64,000 bases of DNA, from positions 1 to 64,000 of the forward strand of contig NZ_BAAAYO010000015.1 of assembly GCF_039536325.1 (NCBI RefSeq), given 5' to 3'. Under the pieces are notes generated by a model. The model saw only the letters and a program-made list of their open reading frames with translations. It did no database searches and was not told the origin of the DNA. The position numbers and the translations under genes are program-made. This DNA is from Paenibacillus_AB hodogayensis (GTDB lineage Bacteria; Bacillota; Bacilli; Paenibacillales; NBRC-103111). Shown here piece by piece: positions 1-8,869 of this stretch (position 1 is its first letter; every line of letters starts with the position of its first letter).

Positions 1-126
1 TGCTTGCGTTCGCGCCGTTTCCTTTATTTTCAGGTCCCGAGCGGCGACTTTTATAAGATATCACATCCGGCAATCGAAATGCAAGTGTTTTTTACAAAAA
101 AATTATCGAAAAAGATAAATCGCCAG

Positions 127-165
127 AAAAAAACGGGAAAACCCGCATTGCGGCGGGCTTCCCGC
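127..165 (-). terminator. Rho-independent terminator of lysS
   Basis: On the minus strand, just after the lysS stop, a GC-rich stem (CGGGAA-CCCGC paired with GCGGG-TTCCCG) around a short loop is followed by seven T. It ends the lysS transcript. The remaining bases to position 1 are AT-rich and show no gene. Confidence 0.85.
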
Positions 166-188
166 TCTTATCCGTCTTCTTGTCCCGT

Positions 189-1691
189 TTATTCCGCTGC
201 GCGGTCCCGCATGGAAGGGAACAGCAGCACGTCGCGGATCGATGGAGCATCGGTCAACAGCATGACCAACCGATCAATGCCGATGCCCAGCCCGCCGGTA
301 GGCGGCATACCGTATTCCAAAGCGCGGATGAAGTCCTCGTCCATTTCGTGCGCTTCGTCATTGCCTTGCTCCTTCTCCACCAGTTGCGCTTCGAACCGCT
401 CGCGCTGGTCGATCGGATCGTTCAATTCGGTAAACGCGTTGGCGTGCTCGCGGCCGACGATAAATAGCTCGAAGCGGTCCGTAAACCGGTCGTCCTCCTC
501 GTTCTTCTTGGCCAAAGGCGAGATCGCCACGGGATGCCCGTAAATAAACGTAGGCTGGATCAGCGTAGACTCGACAAAATGTTCAAAGAAGGCATTCACG
601 ATATGGCCGAACGTCATGTTAGGCTCTACCGGAACCCGGTGCTCCTTAGCGAGACGGTGCGCTTCCTCGTCGCTCATCTGCTGTTTGAAGTCCACCCCTA
701 CCGTTTCGCGAATAGCGTCCACCATCGAGATGCGGCGCCAAGGGGTAGTCAGGCTTACGTCTTTCTCCTGGTATTTGATTTCCGTCGTGCCCAATATTTC
801 CGTAGAAATGTGCGCAACGAGGTTTTCGGTCAACCTCATGATATCCTGATAATCGGCATAAGCCTCGTACAGCTCGATCATCGTAAATTCGGGATTATGG
901 CGCGTAGACACGCCTTCGTTCCGGTATACGCGTCCGATTTCGTATACTTTCTCCATACCGCCGACGATCAGCCGCTTCAGGTGAAGCTCGATGGCAATGC
1001 GCATGTAGAGCTGCATGTCCAGCGCATTGTGGTGGGTAATGAACGGACGCGCCGCCGCGCCGCCGGCAACGGCATGCAAGGTCGGCGTCTCCACTTCCAG
1101 GTAGCCGAGCGAATCCAAATAACGCCGCATGGACTGAATGATCCGCGAACGGGTAATAAACGTCTGCTGCACGTCCGGGCTGACGATCAGATCGACGTAG
1201 CGCTGGCGATAGCGCATCTCTACATCCTTCAAGCCGTGGAATTTGTCCGGCAGCGGATAAAGCGACTTGGTCAACACTTCAAGCCCGTGCACCTTGATCG
1301 AGGTTTCTCCGGTTTTCGTCTTGAAGACGGTTCCTTTGACGCCGACGATATCGCCGATATCCAGAATGGTGAACGCTTTATAAATCGACTCCGCCAGCAT
1401 GTCCTGACGGACATAGATTTGAATGCGGCCGGTTATATCCTGAATATGCGCAAACGATGCTTTCCCCATCCCGCGCTTCTGCATAATACGGCCGGCCAGC
1501 GAGACTTCATGATGTGCCTCGTCCAGCTCCTCGGTCGACAACGAGTCGTATGCGTCCAGCACTTCCTTGGCATGATGAGTCCGCTCGAACTTGCTTCCGA
1601 ACGGATCGACACCCAGCTCGCGCAGCTCGTCCAGTTTGTTGCGCCGTATGACCAGCAGCTCGTTTTCGTTCAGTTCCACTTCTTGACTCAC
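189..1691 (-). CDS. lysS: Lysyl-tRNA synthetase (class II)
   Basis: Charges tRNA-Lys with lysine in the cytoplasm. The 500-residue protein has the N-terminal OB-fold anticodon-binding domain (about residues 55-160, with AGRIMQKRGMGKASFAHIQD) and a class II catalytic core: motif 1 region near MRYRQRYVDLI, motif 2 FTMIELYEAYADY, and C-terminal motif 3 GLGIGIDRLVMLL. The length is usual for bacterial LysS. The start is a GTG at 1691 preceded by AGGGAGATGAG. A terminator separates it from greA upstream, so it probably has its own promoter or depends on read-through. No T-box-like leader is visible in the short space before it. This is the last gene of the cluster, as lysS is in the B. subtilis yac region. 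Confidence 0.97.
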   Translation of the reverse strand: MSQEVELNENELLVIRRNKLDELRELGVDPFGSKFERTHHAKEVLDAYDSLSTEELDEAHHEVSLAGRIMQKRGMGKASFAHIQDITGRIQIYVRQDMLAESIYKAFTILDIGDIVGVKGTVFKTKTGETSIKVHGLEVLTKSLYPLPDKFHGLKDVEMRYRQRYVDLIVSPDVQQTFITRSRIIQSMRRYLDSLGYLEVETPTLHAVAGGAAARPFITHHNALDMQLYMRIAIELHLKRLIVGGMEKVYEIGRVYRNEGVSTRHNPEFTMIELYEAYADYQDIMRLTENLVAHISTEILGTTEIKYQEKDVSLTTPWRRISMVDAIRETVGVDFKQQMSDEEAHRLAKEHRVPVEPNMTFGHIVNAFFEHFVESTLIQPTFIYGHPVAISPLAKKNEEDDRFTDRFELFIVGREHANAFTELNDPIDQRERFEAQLVEKEQGNDEAHEMDEDFIRALEYGMPPTGGLGIGIDRLVMLLTDAPSIRDVLLFPSMRDRAAE

Positions 1692-1740
1692 TTGATCTCA
1701 TCTCCCTAGGCAGTGTGCGCCGTCCGCGCATGATCATGAA

Positions 1741-1771
1741 ACAAAAAAGCCTCCAAAGGAAGCTTTTTCGA
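1741..1771 (-). terminator. Terminator between greA and lysS
   Basis: Minus-strand stem AAGCTTCC/GGAGGCTT with a TTT loop, followed by a run of six T. Lies directly after greA. Confidence 0.75.
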
Positions 1772-1813
1772 AGGCCGAGCGTCATGTGCAAAATTCGAAA
1801 GAACCCATTTCGA

Positions 1814-2290
1814 TTACTTCTTAATATCGATAATTTTATATTGAATAACTCCAGCAGGAACCTGAACGTCGACAATCGATTCTTTTCTCTTGCCGATCAA
1901 TGCTTTGCCTACCGGACTTTCATTCGATATTTTATTTTGAAACGGGTCCGACTCTGCCGTACCGACGATCGAGTATTCCACCGTTTCGCCAAACTCCAGA
2001 TCTTCCACCGTTACGATCGAACCGACGTTAACGGTATCCGTATCCACTTCATCGTTATTGATAATGCGCGCGTTGCGCAGCATCTTCTCCAACGTAATGA
2101 CGCGTCCTTCGATGAACGCCTGTTCGTTCTTGGCATCCTCGTATTCGGAGTTCTCGCTGATATCCCCGTAACCGATGGCGACTTTGATCCGCTCGGCTAC
2201 TTCACGGCGCTTGACCGACTTGAGATGCTCGAGCTCCTCTTCCAACTTCTTGAGGCCTTCCTGCGTCAGAAGGACTTCCTTCTCGTTCAT
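1814..2290 (-). CDS. greA: Transcription elongation factor GreA
   Basis: Rescues backtracked RNA polymerase by stimulating transcript cleavage through the secondary channel. The 158-residue product has the N-terminal antiparallel coiled coil (residues 1-75, with the acidic tip in YGDISENSEYEDAKNEQ) and the C-terminal FKBP-like domain ending in GVIQYKIIDIKK, which is full length for the family. ATG start at 2290 behind CGGGAGAT. It is monocistronic here: a consensus promoter lies upstream and a terminator downstream. In B. subtilis greA sits elsewhere; its position between dusB and lysS marks this lineage. Confidence 0.97.
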   Translation of the reverse strand: MNEKEVLLTQEGLKKLEEELEHLKSVKRREVAERIKVAIGYGDISENSEYEDAKNEQAFIEGRVITLEKMLRNARIINNDEVDTDTVNVGSIVTVEDLEFGETVEYSIVGTAESDPFQNKISNESPVGKALIGKRKESIVDVQVPAGVIQYKIIDIKK

Positions 2291-2328
2291 ATTGCGAATC
2301 TCCCGTCGTGTGAAGATTTTCTACCTGG

Positions 2329-2344
2329 AAAATCGATCGATTTT
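2329..2344. repeat. Perfect 16-bp palindrome in the greA leader
   Basis: AAAATCGATCGATTTT reads the same on both strands. It lies 38 bases upstream of the greA start codon, in the 5' untranslated region. It could be an operator or a weak hairpin; no regulator can be named. Confidence 0.5.
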
Positions 2345-2439
2345 TCGGTATGAATTCACAAAGTTAAATATATTAGCGGGGCTGGGCCGAGATGACTTTT
2401 TCCACTATTATCAACGGTTGGCGCCTGATCTATTGCTTG

Positions 2440-2468
2440 ATTATATTTCAAGCCGCCAAAAATGTCAA
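2440..2468 (-). promoter_or_regulatory. Sigma-A promoter of greA
   Basis: Exact consensus on the minus strand: TTGACA (2463-2468), 17-bp spacer, TATAAT (2440-2445). About 145 bases of leader separate it from the greA start. Such a match predicts strong constitutive transcription. Confidence 0.85.
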
Positions 2469-2508
2469 TGTCAGCCAAACTCAGCCGTCAGCCGCCAATA
2501 AAGCGCTA

Positions 2509-3522
2509 TTAATGCGCGAGGACGGCCGTTTGCTCGGCATTTCCGCCCGAATCGTCAATACCTGCAATAAAGTCATGCAGCGTCTGCACCATCTCGTCCC
2601 GCCGCGTCTGTTCCATGATGACGTCCTTGACCCTCGCAGAGCCTTGCAGACCCTTCAAGTACCAGGCCATATGCTTGCGCATTTCCTTAACGGCCACGTG
2701 CTCGCCTTTCAAATCGACCAGACGGTCCAAATGCAGGATAGCGATGCGGATCTTGTCCTCGGCGCCCGGCTCCGGCGGCAGCTCCCCGCCGGTCAAATAT
2801 TGAATGGTGCGGTACAACATCCACGGGTTGCCCAAAGCCGCCCGGCCGATCATGACGCCGTCGACTCCGGTATGATCCAGCATTCTCCGGGCATCCTCCG
2901 GGGTAAACACGTCCCCGTTGCCGATAACCGGAATGGATACCGTATTTTTCACTTCTTTGATAATATCCCAATTCGCCTTGCCGGTATACATCTGTACCCG
3001 GGTACGGCCATGTACGCTTACCGCCGAACCGCCGCCGTTCTCGACGGCCTTGGCGTTTTGAAGCGCATAAACATGCTCGTCGTCCCAGCCGATCCGCATT
3101 TTGACCGTTACCGGCTTGCTGACGGAGCGCACGACCTCCGTGACCATCTTCTCGATCTTGCCGGGATCGAGAAGCCAACGGGCTCCCGCGTCGCATTTTG
3201 TAATTTTGGGAACCGGGCACCCCATGTTGATGTCGATAATGTCGGCATTCGTGTTCTCATCCACGTACTTGGCAGCTTCCACGAGCGTTTCCGTATCGCC
3301 GCCGAAAATTTGCAGACTGAGCGGCTTCTCCCGCTCGTCCACGAACAACATCTCCATCGTCCTCCGGTTGCCGTGCAGGATCGCTTTATCGCTCACCATC
3401 TCGGCGCAGACGAGACCGCAACCGAACTCTTTGGCAATAAGCCGAAAGGCCGGGTTGCACACCCCCGCCATAGGCGCGAGCACAACCTGATTCGGTACCT
3501 CCACGCCTCCGATTTTAAGCAT
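2509..3522 (-). CDS. dusB: tRNA-dihydrouridine synthase DusB
   Basis: FMN-dependent enzyme reducing uridine to dihydrouridine in tRNA. The sequence shows the TIM-barrel Dus signature: APMAGVCNPAFR near the N terminus, INMGCPVPKITKCDAGA with the catalytic cysteine, HGRTRVQMYTGKANW, and the FMN-phosphate region GNGDVFTPEDAR...GVMIGRAALGNPW. I place the start at ATG 3522 (MLKIGGVEV), which lines up with the family N terminus and has GGAAGTG at good distance; an in-frame GTG at 3534 would overlap the upstream HTH stop by four bases. It follows the small HTH gene directly, the same order as yazB-yacF in B. subtilis, and probably ends the folate operon transcript. Confidence 0.95.
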   Translation of the reverse strand: MLKIGGVEVPNQVVLAPMAGVCNPAFRLIAKEFGCGLVCAEMVSDKAILHGNRRTMEMLFVDEREKPLSLQIFGGDTETLVEAAKYVDENTNADIIDINMGCPVPKITKCDAGARWLLDPGKIEKMVTEVVRSVSKPVTVKMRIGWDDEHVYALQNAKAVENGGGSAVSVHGRTRVQMYTGKANWDIIKEVKNTVSIPVIGNGDVFTPEDARRMLDHTGVDGVMIGRAALGNPWMLYRTIQYLTGGELPPEPGAEDKIRIAILHLDRLVDLKGEHVAVKEMRKHMAWYLKGLQGSARVKDVIMEQTRRDEMVQTLHDFIAGIDDSGGNAEQTAVLAH

Positions 3523-3530
3523 ATCATCAT

Positions 3531-3755
3531 TCACTTCCTTTCCGAATAAGTCGTATTCGGAAGCAGCTCGTCAACGCCGATCTCGAGCGACTCCGCTATT
3601 TTATGGATGATTTTCGCATCCGCTCTGCGTGTTCCCCGTTCGATGGACCCGAGTACGGCAATCGATACGCCCAGCTTGCGGGCAAACTCGTCCTGCGTCA
3701 TTCCTTTCAGTTTGCGGAACGCTCGGATGCGCTGCGCCAATTGAAATTGCTCCAA
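3531..3755 (-). CDS. yazB: Small Xre-type helix-turn-helix protein (YazB-like)
   Basis: A 74-residue protein made almost wholly of one Cro/C1-type HTH: AQRIRAFRKLKGMTQDEFARKLG, then VSIAVLGSIERGTRRADAKII, then a short tail. I chose a TTG start at 3755 because AAGGAAGG sits nine bases before it and the family begins at this point; the open frame extends upstream only by reading through folK. It overlaps the end of folK by 49 bases and ends eight bases before dusB, so the three are translated from one message. Its target is unknown; in B. subtilis the matching gene lies at the same place in the folate operon. Confidence 0.8.
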   Translation of the reverse strand: MEQFQLAQRIRAFRKLKGMTQDEFARKLGVSIAVLGSIERGTRRADAKIIHKIAESLEIGVDELLPNTTYSERK

Positions 3756-4282
3756 AGGATAACGCCTTCCTTTCCATCCAATACGCCCAGGCGCTCGGCA
3801 ACGGCCGCAGCCAGACCGGTCTGCCCCCCAGCTACATCGCTTAATGGAATCAGTACGAATGCCCGCTCCCACATGCGCGGATGAGGAACGGTCAGCACCG
3901 GCGTATCAATCTCTACCCCGTCCATAAGCAGCAGGTCCAGGTCGACGGTACGAGGCCCGTTCAGTATCGTTCGTACACGGCCGAGTTGGTCCTCGATCTC
4001 CTTCATTCCGCCATGCAGGGCGGATGGCGAAAGAGCGGTACGCACGACTGCCACCATATTCAGAAACGAGCCCTGATCGGCATAGCCGATCGGCTCGGTT
4101 TCATATATGTCCGAAACCCGGACCACTTCCGTATCCGGAATAAGCCCAAGCTGATAAACCGCATCCTGCAAATACGTTTCCCGCTGCCCCAGGTTGGAAC
4201 CCAAGGCGATGTAAGCTTCCTTATCCAGCTGCGGCCGTAACGGGCTTATCGCTCCGCTCGCACGGTCGTCCGGCAACGTCAT
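3707..4282 (-). CDS. folK: 2-amino-4-hydroxy-6-hydroxymethyldihydropteridine pyrophosphokinase
   Basis: Transfers pyrophosphate from ATP to 6-hydroxymethyl-dihydropterin, the step before dihydropteroate synthase. HPPK signatures are all present: YIALGSNLGQRETYLQ, ETEPIGYADQGSFLNM, GPRTVDLDLLLMDG and VPHPRMWERAFVL. The 191 residues are slightly longer than usual because of about 20 extra N-terminal residues before the first strand. Its ATG overlaps the folB stop (ATGA), showing translational coupling, and its 3' end overlaps the small HTH gene. Confidence 0.96.
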   Translation of the reverse strand: MTLPDDRASGAISPLRPQLDKEAYIALGSNLGQRETYLQDAVYQLGLIPDTEVVRVSDIYETEPIGYADQGSFLNMVAVVRTALSPSALHGGMKEIEDQLGRVRTILNGPRTVDLDLLLMDGVEIDTPVLTVPHPRMWERAFVLIPLSDVAGGQTGLAAAVAERLGVLDGKEGVILWSNFNWRSASERSAN

Positions 4283-4647
4283 AACGATTCCCGCTTTCTG
4301 ACTATCTCTACGGTAACGCCATCGAAATGAATATCGAACGGCGGGTGCGGCTTAATGACGCGAACCGTAACGTCATTTACATTAGTATACTGATGCAGAA
4401 CATCCGATGCAATGTTTTCGGCAAGCGCCTCGATCAAGCGGAACGTCCGTCCTTCCACAATCTGTTTCACCCGCTCGTACAGCTCGGCATAATTGACAGT
4501 TGTACCGATCTCGTCGGTGCGGCCGGCCTCCGACAGGTCCAAGGATAGCGTCAAGTCGACGTAAAATCGCTGCCCCAGCTTGTTCTCCTCGGGAAAGAGA
4601 CCATGATTGCCGTAAAATTGCATACGGGCCAAATGCATTTTATCCAT
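4279..4647 (-). CDS. folB: Dihydroneopterin aldolase
   Basis: Cleaves 7,8-dihydroneopterin to 6-hydroxymethyl-dihydropterin and glycolaldehyde. The 122-residue protein fits the tunnel-fold family: FYGNHGLFPEENKLGQRFYVDL near the start (with the pterin-side glutamate), VNYAELYERVKQIVE, LIEALAENIA and the C-terminal KPHPPFDIHFDGVTVEI. ATG at 4647 follows GGTGGGG. It is preceded by a 98-base gap after folP and overlaps folK by four bases. Confidence 0.95.
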   Translation of the reverse strand: MDKMHLARMQFYGNHGLFPEENKLGQRFYVDLTLSLDLSEAGRTDEIGTTVNYAELYERVKQIVEGRTFRLIEALAENIASDVLHQYTNVNDVTVRVIKPHPPFDIHFDGVTVEIVRKRESL

Positions 4648-4745
4648 TGTTCCCCACCGCCTTTTCCATTCATACCAATATCCATCTATTTACTCATCGT
4701 TTAATGGGAGCTGAGCAAAATAATTCTCCGGTGGCATCCGAACGT

Positions 4746-5657
4746 TCAGACCGGCTTTTCCCCTGAAGTCGAGCGGATCATCGCGTCGGTCATGGCCGCG
4801 ACACGCTTCATTTGCTTCACGTCGTGCACGCGTACGATCGCGCAGCCTTGAGCGATGCCAAGCGTCACGGACGCCGCCGTCCCTTCCAGCGCATCCTGCG
4901 GAGTCGAGTTTAACGTCCGGTAGATCATGCTTTTGCGCGACGTACCCAGCAAGACTGGAAAGCCGAGGGCGGCAATCCGATGAAGCCGGTTCATCAGAAA
5001 CAGATTGTGCTCCAGCGTCTTGCCGAAGCCTATGCCCGGATCTACGATGATCTGCTCCTCACGGATCCCCGCCCGACGAGCCGTCTCGATACTATCGCGA
5101 AGATCGCCGAGAACCTCCGGCATGAAGTCCGTGTATCGGGCCTCGGAACGGTTGTGCATCAGCACGACGGGGCAACCGTAGTCGGCAGCCGCAGAGGCAA
5201 TGCCGTTATTTTCTTTCAACCCCCATATATCGTTCACGATATGAGCTCCGGCCGCGAGCGCCCCCCGAGCCACTTCGGCCTTGTACGTATCGATCGATAC
5301 CGGAACGGACAGCCCCGCTTCCATCAAAGCAGCGATAACGGGTACGACCCGGCCGGCTTCCTCTTCCGCCGATACCCGATCGGCTCCCGGCCGCGTCGAT
5401 TCTCCCCCGATATCGATGATGTCGGCGCCTTCCTCCACCATCCGAAACGCCCTCTCGACCGCTTTCTCCACGTCTACGTACTGTCCTCCGTCGGAGAACG
5501 AATCCGGCGTCGTATTCAGGATACCCATAATCAGCGTCCGTTCGCCCAAAGGAAGCTGAAGATTCCGGCATTGCAGCGTCCTTCGCTCCGGCTTGGCCTC
5601 GAACGGGCGCGCGAACGGACGGTCCGCTCCTTCGTTCTCTGCATTATGCAGTTTCAT
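4746..5657 (-). CDS. folP: Dihydropteroate synthase
   Basis: Condenses p-aminobenzoate with dihydropterin pyrophosphate; the target of sulfonamides. TIM-barrel signatures: MGILNTTPDSFSDGGQY, DIIDIGGESTRPGA, VPVSIDTYKAEVA, IIVDPGIGFGKT and LLGTSRKSMI. The start is ATG 5657, seven bases after AAGGAGG; the longer open frame upstream runs into pabC and has no such site. The 303 residues include about 45 residues before the barrel, more than in many relatives. Fifth position in the pabB-pabA-pabC-folP-folB-folK order would be wrong only for pabC (third) and folP (fourth): it follows pabC after 37 bases. Confidence 0.96.
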   Translation of the reverse strand: MKLHNAENEGADRPFARPFEAKPERRTLQCRNLQLPLGERTLIMGILNTTPDSFSDGGQYVDVEKAVERAFRMVEEGADIIDIGGESTRPGADRVSAEEEAGRVVPVIAALMEAGLSVPVSIDTYKAEVARGALAAGAHIVNDIWGLKENNGIASAAADYGCPVVLMHNRSEARYTDFMPEVLGDLRDSIETARRAGIREEQIIVDPGIGFGKTLEHNLFLMNRLHRIAALGFPVLLGTSRKSMIYRTLNSTPQDALEGTAASVTLGIAQGCAIVRVHDVKQMKRVAAMTDAMIRSTSGEKPV

Positions 5658-5694
5658 CAGGCAGCCTCCTTCTCTTTCGTCGGCTCGGTTCCGG

Positions 5695-6570
5695 CTACAG
5701 ACGGCCGACCGCTTCCGCATATGCTTGCATATACCGGCTCGTTATCGGCCCCGGTGTTTTCTCGCCGATCGGGTATCGTTTTCCGGCAATGTCGAAGGCG
5801 CACCGGACGGGCACGATCTCCTGAACCGAGTTGGTCAAAAATACTTCTTCCGCCCGGATCAGCTCCTCCCATCCGTAAAACCCCTCCCGGACCTCGATAC
5901 CCTCGGACCGGGCCAGACCGATGACCCAATCCCGGGTTATCCCCGGAAGGATGCCGGTCGCCAAATCGGGCGTATACAACGTTTGTCCGCTCGTCCAGAA
6001 CAAATTGCTGACAATCCCTTCGGCCACATGCCCGGAGCAGTCCAGAAAAATGCCTTCGGCGCCGGCAGTCCAATCGTACCGGCGCATTTCCCGCTTGGCC
6101 ATAATGTTGTTCATGTAGTGAAACGATTTGAACCGCACGTCCCCCTCCGGGCTGTTGCGTCTCAGCCGGAGCAATTGAATCGGCTTCCCTTCCCGGTAAG
6201 CCGCCTCGTCGCGGGGAGGCAGCGCTTTGACGTAGACAATAACGTTAGGCTTGTCGTAATCGCCCGCGGGCAAGCCGAGCATGTCCTCACCCGCCGATAC
6301 GGACAGCCGGATATAGCCGTCTGCCAGCCTGTTGTCGGACAACAGTCGGACAACCAGCGCCTTAAGACGAGGCAGGTCCGGCTTATAAGCGATGCCAAGC
6401 TCCTCGCAGCCGCTGACGAGCCGGCGCAAATGCTCTTCCAACAAAAACGGACGTCCGCCGTAAGTGCGAAACGTCTCGAACAAGCCTAATCCATACAAGA
6501 AGCCGTGATCGTAAACCGATATCACGGCTTCGCTATCGTCGCAGATGCGATCGTTTACGGCAATCCTCAT
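5695..6570 (-). CDS. pabC: Aminodeoxychorismate lyase
   Basis: PLP enzyme that releases pyruvate from 4-amino-4-deoxychorismate to give p-aminobenzoate. It belongs to the branched-chain aminotransferase fold (class IV): DHGFLYGLGLFETFRTYGG near the N terminus, the PLP lysine in RFKSFHYMNNIMAKRE, EGIVSNLFW, and LPGITRDWVIGLA. At 291 residues it is full length. Its ATG overlaps the pabA stop by four bases, so the two are coupled. Confidence 0.93.
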   Translation of the reverse strand: MRIAVNDRICDDSEAVISVYDHGFLYGLGLFETFRTYGGRPFLLEEHLRRLVSGCEELGIAYKPDLPRLKALVVRLLSDNRLADGYIRLSVSAGEDMLGLPAGDYDKPNVIVYVKALPPRDEAAYREGKPIQLLRLRRNSPEGDVRFKSFHYMNNIMAKREMRRYDWTAGAEGIFLDCSGHVAEGIVSNLFWTSGQTLYTPDLATGILPGITRDWVIGLARSEGIEVREGFYGWEELIRAEEVFLTNSVQEIVPVRCAFDIAGKRYPIGEKTPGPITSRYMQAYAEAVGRL

Positions 6571-7154
6571 TGCTCCGCTCCGGCTGCGGCAGGAATCGCC
6601 ACGAAGTTTCGCAGCAAAGTAAGTCCGTGGTCGGTGATGATCGACTCGGGATGGAATTGCACCCCTTCGATCGGATATTGCTTATGGCGCAGCCCCATAA
6701 TTTCGCCGTCCTTCGTCTCGGCGCTGATCTCCAGGCAGTCGGGCAGCGTCTCGCGGCGCACGATCAGCGAATGGTAGCGGGTAGCCGTGTAGGGCGACGG
6801 AATTCCTTCGAAAATCGTTTTGCCGTCATGATATATATCCGATGTCTTCCCGTGCATCAGCTTCTCCGCGCGGATGACGTCGCCGCCAAACGCTTGTCCG
6901 ATCGCCTGATGACCGAGACAGACGCCCAAGATCGGAACCTTGCCTTTGAAATGATCGATCAGCGCCAGACTGATTCCAGCCTCGTTCGGCGTACAAGGCC
7001 CGGGCGAAATGAGGATACGGTCCGGTTTCAGCGCCTCGATGCCGTTCAGATCGATCTCGTCGTTGCGGCGAACTACGACTTCTTGCCCGATTTCCCCCAA
7101 GTACTGCACCAGATTGTAAGTGAACGAATCGTAATTGTCGATAACCAATATCAT
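6567..7154 (-). CDS. pabA: Aminodeoxychorismate/anthranilate synthase glutamine amidotransferase subunit
   Basis: Class I glutaminase that feeds ammonia to PabB; in Bacillus the same subunit (also called TrpG) also serves anthranilate synthase, and no separate trp genes are in this window. Active-site triad visible: Cys79 in GVCLGHQAIGQ, His168 and Glu170 in GVQFHPES. The oxyanion-side motif ISPGPCTPNEAG is also present. The length of 195 residues is typical. It starts six bases after pabB and overlaps pabC. Confidence 0.96.
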   Translation of the reverse strand: MILVIDNYDSFTYNLVQYLGEIGQEVVVRRNDEIDLNGIEALKPDRILISPGPCTPNEAGISLALIDHFKGKVPILGVCLGHQAIGQAFGGDVIRAEKLMHGKTSDIYHDGKTIFEGIPSPYTATRYHSLIVRRETLPDCLEISAETKDGEIMGLRHKQYPIEGVQFHPESIITDHGLTLLRNFVAIPAAAGAEQ

Positions 7155-7160
7155 CTCGGC

Positions 7161-8738
7161 TCAACTCCTCGCATTCTCGCTATATAGAATCGCTTTCCAT
7201 AACGCCTTCGCTTTGTTCAGCGATTCCGTGAATTCCCGTTCAGGGTCCGAATCGATCACGATGCCGGCGCCAGACTGCACGTAACCGACCCCGTCGCGGA
7301 CGACCAGCGTCCGTATAACTATATTTAATTCCATATCGCCGTTATAGTCAATCCATCCGATCGAGCCGGTATACGGACCCCGGCGGACAGGCTCCAGTTC
7401 TTCGATAATTTGCATCGTGCGGATTTTCGGCGCCCCCGTTATCGTTCCGCCTGGAAACGTGGCTGCAATGACGTCGAATGCGTCCTTGCCGTCGGCCAGC
7501 CGCCCCTCGACATGGGAGACGATATGCATGACATGGGAGTAGCGTTCCACAACCATCAGATCAGTTACCTTCACCGTCCCGTAACGTGATACCCGTCCGA
7601 GGTCGTTGCGCAGCAAATCGACAAGCATGACATGCTCCGCACGTTCTTTCTCGTTCGCCAGCATCTCCTCCGCCAGTCTCGCATCCTCCTGCTCGTCGCC
7701 CCCGCGAGGCCGCGTACCCGCAATCGGCCTTGTCTCCAGAACGCCCGCCGAGCATTTGACCAATAATTCAGGGGACCCCGATACGATCGTGTAGCCGGGA
7801 AAACGCAGCAGACTCATGTAAGGCGACGGATTCAAGAGACGCAGCCACTCGTAGATTTCCTCGGGCTCCCGTTCCAGTTCCCGGCTTTGCCGCACGGACA
7901 GATTGATCTGGAATACGTCGCCCGCGGCGATATAGCTTTGAATGCGCCGGACTGCCTCCATGAAACGATCTTTGGTAAAAGAAAGCTCGATACCCGGCAG
8001 CGACTCCACTTCGATCGCCAACGCCTCCCGGCGGGTCACCGTCTCCAACGCGCGGCTGCGAGCCAAGGCTTGCTCGTCCGAATCGGCGGCCGCCGAGGCG
8101 TCGTTCCACCGCTCCGCCATCCGTTCCGCCTCTGCGGCCGCCTCCGCATACCGTTGTTCCAAGGCAGACTGCCAATCGTCGTTCCGCCCGGCGAACGGAA
8201 CGGGCTGATGGACAACGCAATAAAGCGCGCGCTCCTGCAAATCGTAAGCCCACACTTGACGCACCATCATGAAATCGTAGTCCGGAAGCTGCAGATCGTC
8301 TTCAGCCCGGACAGGCAAACGCTCGATCGATCGCGCCACGTCATAGGACCAGAAGCCTACGCAACCGCCGGTAAACGGCGGCGCGCCGTCGACGATCGGC
8401 GATCGGAAAGGGTGCATGAACGACTTGACGATCTCAAGCGGCAATCCGCGGGTTTCACTCTCCACGCCTGCCGCGGACGGCCCTTGCGCGTCAACGTCAT
8501 ACTCGACTATCCGAGCGCAGTCTCCCTTCCCGGTTACCGTCGCCACCGGGGCCGCTCCGAAGTATGTATACCGTCCGCTCTTCCCGCTTTCCAGCACGAA
8601 GGAAGGCTTGCCCGTTCCTTCCCACAACGGCTCCCAAGATGCCGGCACGCCTCGAGCATCGGCGAATTTGCGAATATAGGGCAAGTTTTCGTACTCGACC
8701 GCCCATTGTTTCCACTGCTCCAGCGACGTTAAAGCCAC
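7161..8738 (-). CDS. pabB: Aminodeoxychorismate synthase component I
   Basis: Converts chorismate plus ammonia from PabA to 4-amino-4-deoxychorismate, the entry to p-aminobenzoate and folate. The 525-residue protein has the chorismate-binding fold: IAGTRPRGGDEQED, EHVMLVDLLRNDLGRVS, SHVEGRL, and FPGGTITGAPKIRTMQII, with an N-terminal half typical of component I. PabB is favoured over TrpE by synteny and by the following pabA-pabC-folP. Start is GTG 8738 after GGGGGAGG. It is first gene of the folate operon. The 11-mer TATTATTCCGA (plus strand, 8784-8794) in its upstream region is shared with the cysK operator. Confidence 0.93.
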   Translation of the reverse strand: MALTSLEQWKQWAVEYENLPYIRKFADARGVPASWEPLWEGTGKPSFVLESGKSGRYTYFGAAPVATVTGKGDCARIVEYDVDAQGPSAAGVESETRGLPLEIVKSFMHPFRSPIVDGAPPFTGGCVGFWSYDVARSIERLPVRAEDDLQLPDYDFMMVRQVWAYDLQERALYCVVHQPVPFAGRNDDWQSALEQRYAEAAAEAERMAERWNDASAAADSDEQALARSRALETVTRREALAIEVESLPGIELSFTKDRFMEAVRRIQSYIAAGDVFQINLSVRQSRELEREPEEIYEWLRLLNPSPYMSLLRFPGYTIVSGSPELLVKCSAGVLETRPIAGTRPRGGDEQEDARLAEEMLANEKERAEHVMLVDLLRNDLGRVSRYGTVKVTDLMVVERYSHVMHIVSHVEGRLADGKDAFDVIAATFPGGTITGAPKIRTMQIIEELEPVRRGPYTGSIGWIDYNGDMELNIVIRTLVVRDGVGYVQSGAGIVIDSDPEREFTESLNKAKALWKAILYSENARS

Positions 8739-8834
8739 AACGTGCCTCCCCCTGTTTTCCTATAGTGAACCATTGACCCGATCTATTATTCCGACTACAT
8801 CTATAGGTTCTCTAGAATTTGCTAGGAAAAGCAT

Positions 8835-8857
8835 CAGCCCCTCCGAGGAGGGGCTGG
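8835..8857 (-). terminator. Terminator after cysK
   Basis: Nine-base-pair stem CAGCCCCTC/GAGGGGCTG with a four-base loop, 13 bases after the cysK stop, followed by a weak T-rich stretch (CTTTTCC). Confidence 0.7.
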
Positions 8858-8869
8858 TTCGCTATCCGA

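Noticed and set aside
534..1709. Long plus-strand open frame across lysS
   Set aside because: It runs antisense to lysS, has no ribosome site and no recognisable domain; the minus-strand gene has every expected motif.
1692..1740. T-box or L-box leader before lysS
   Set aside because: Only about 50 bases separate lysS from the greA terminator, too short for a T-box, and no specifier or antiterminator motif is visible.
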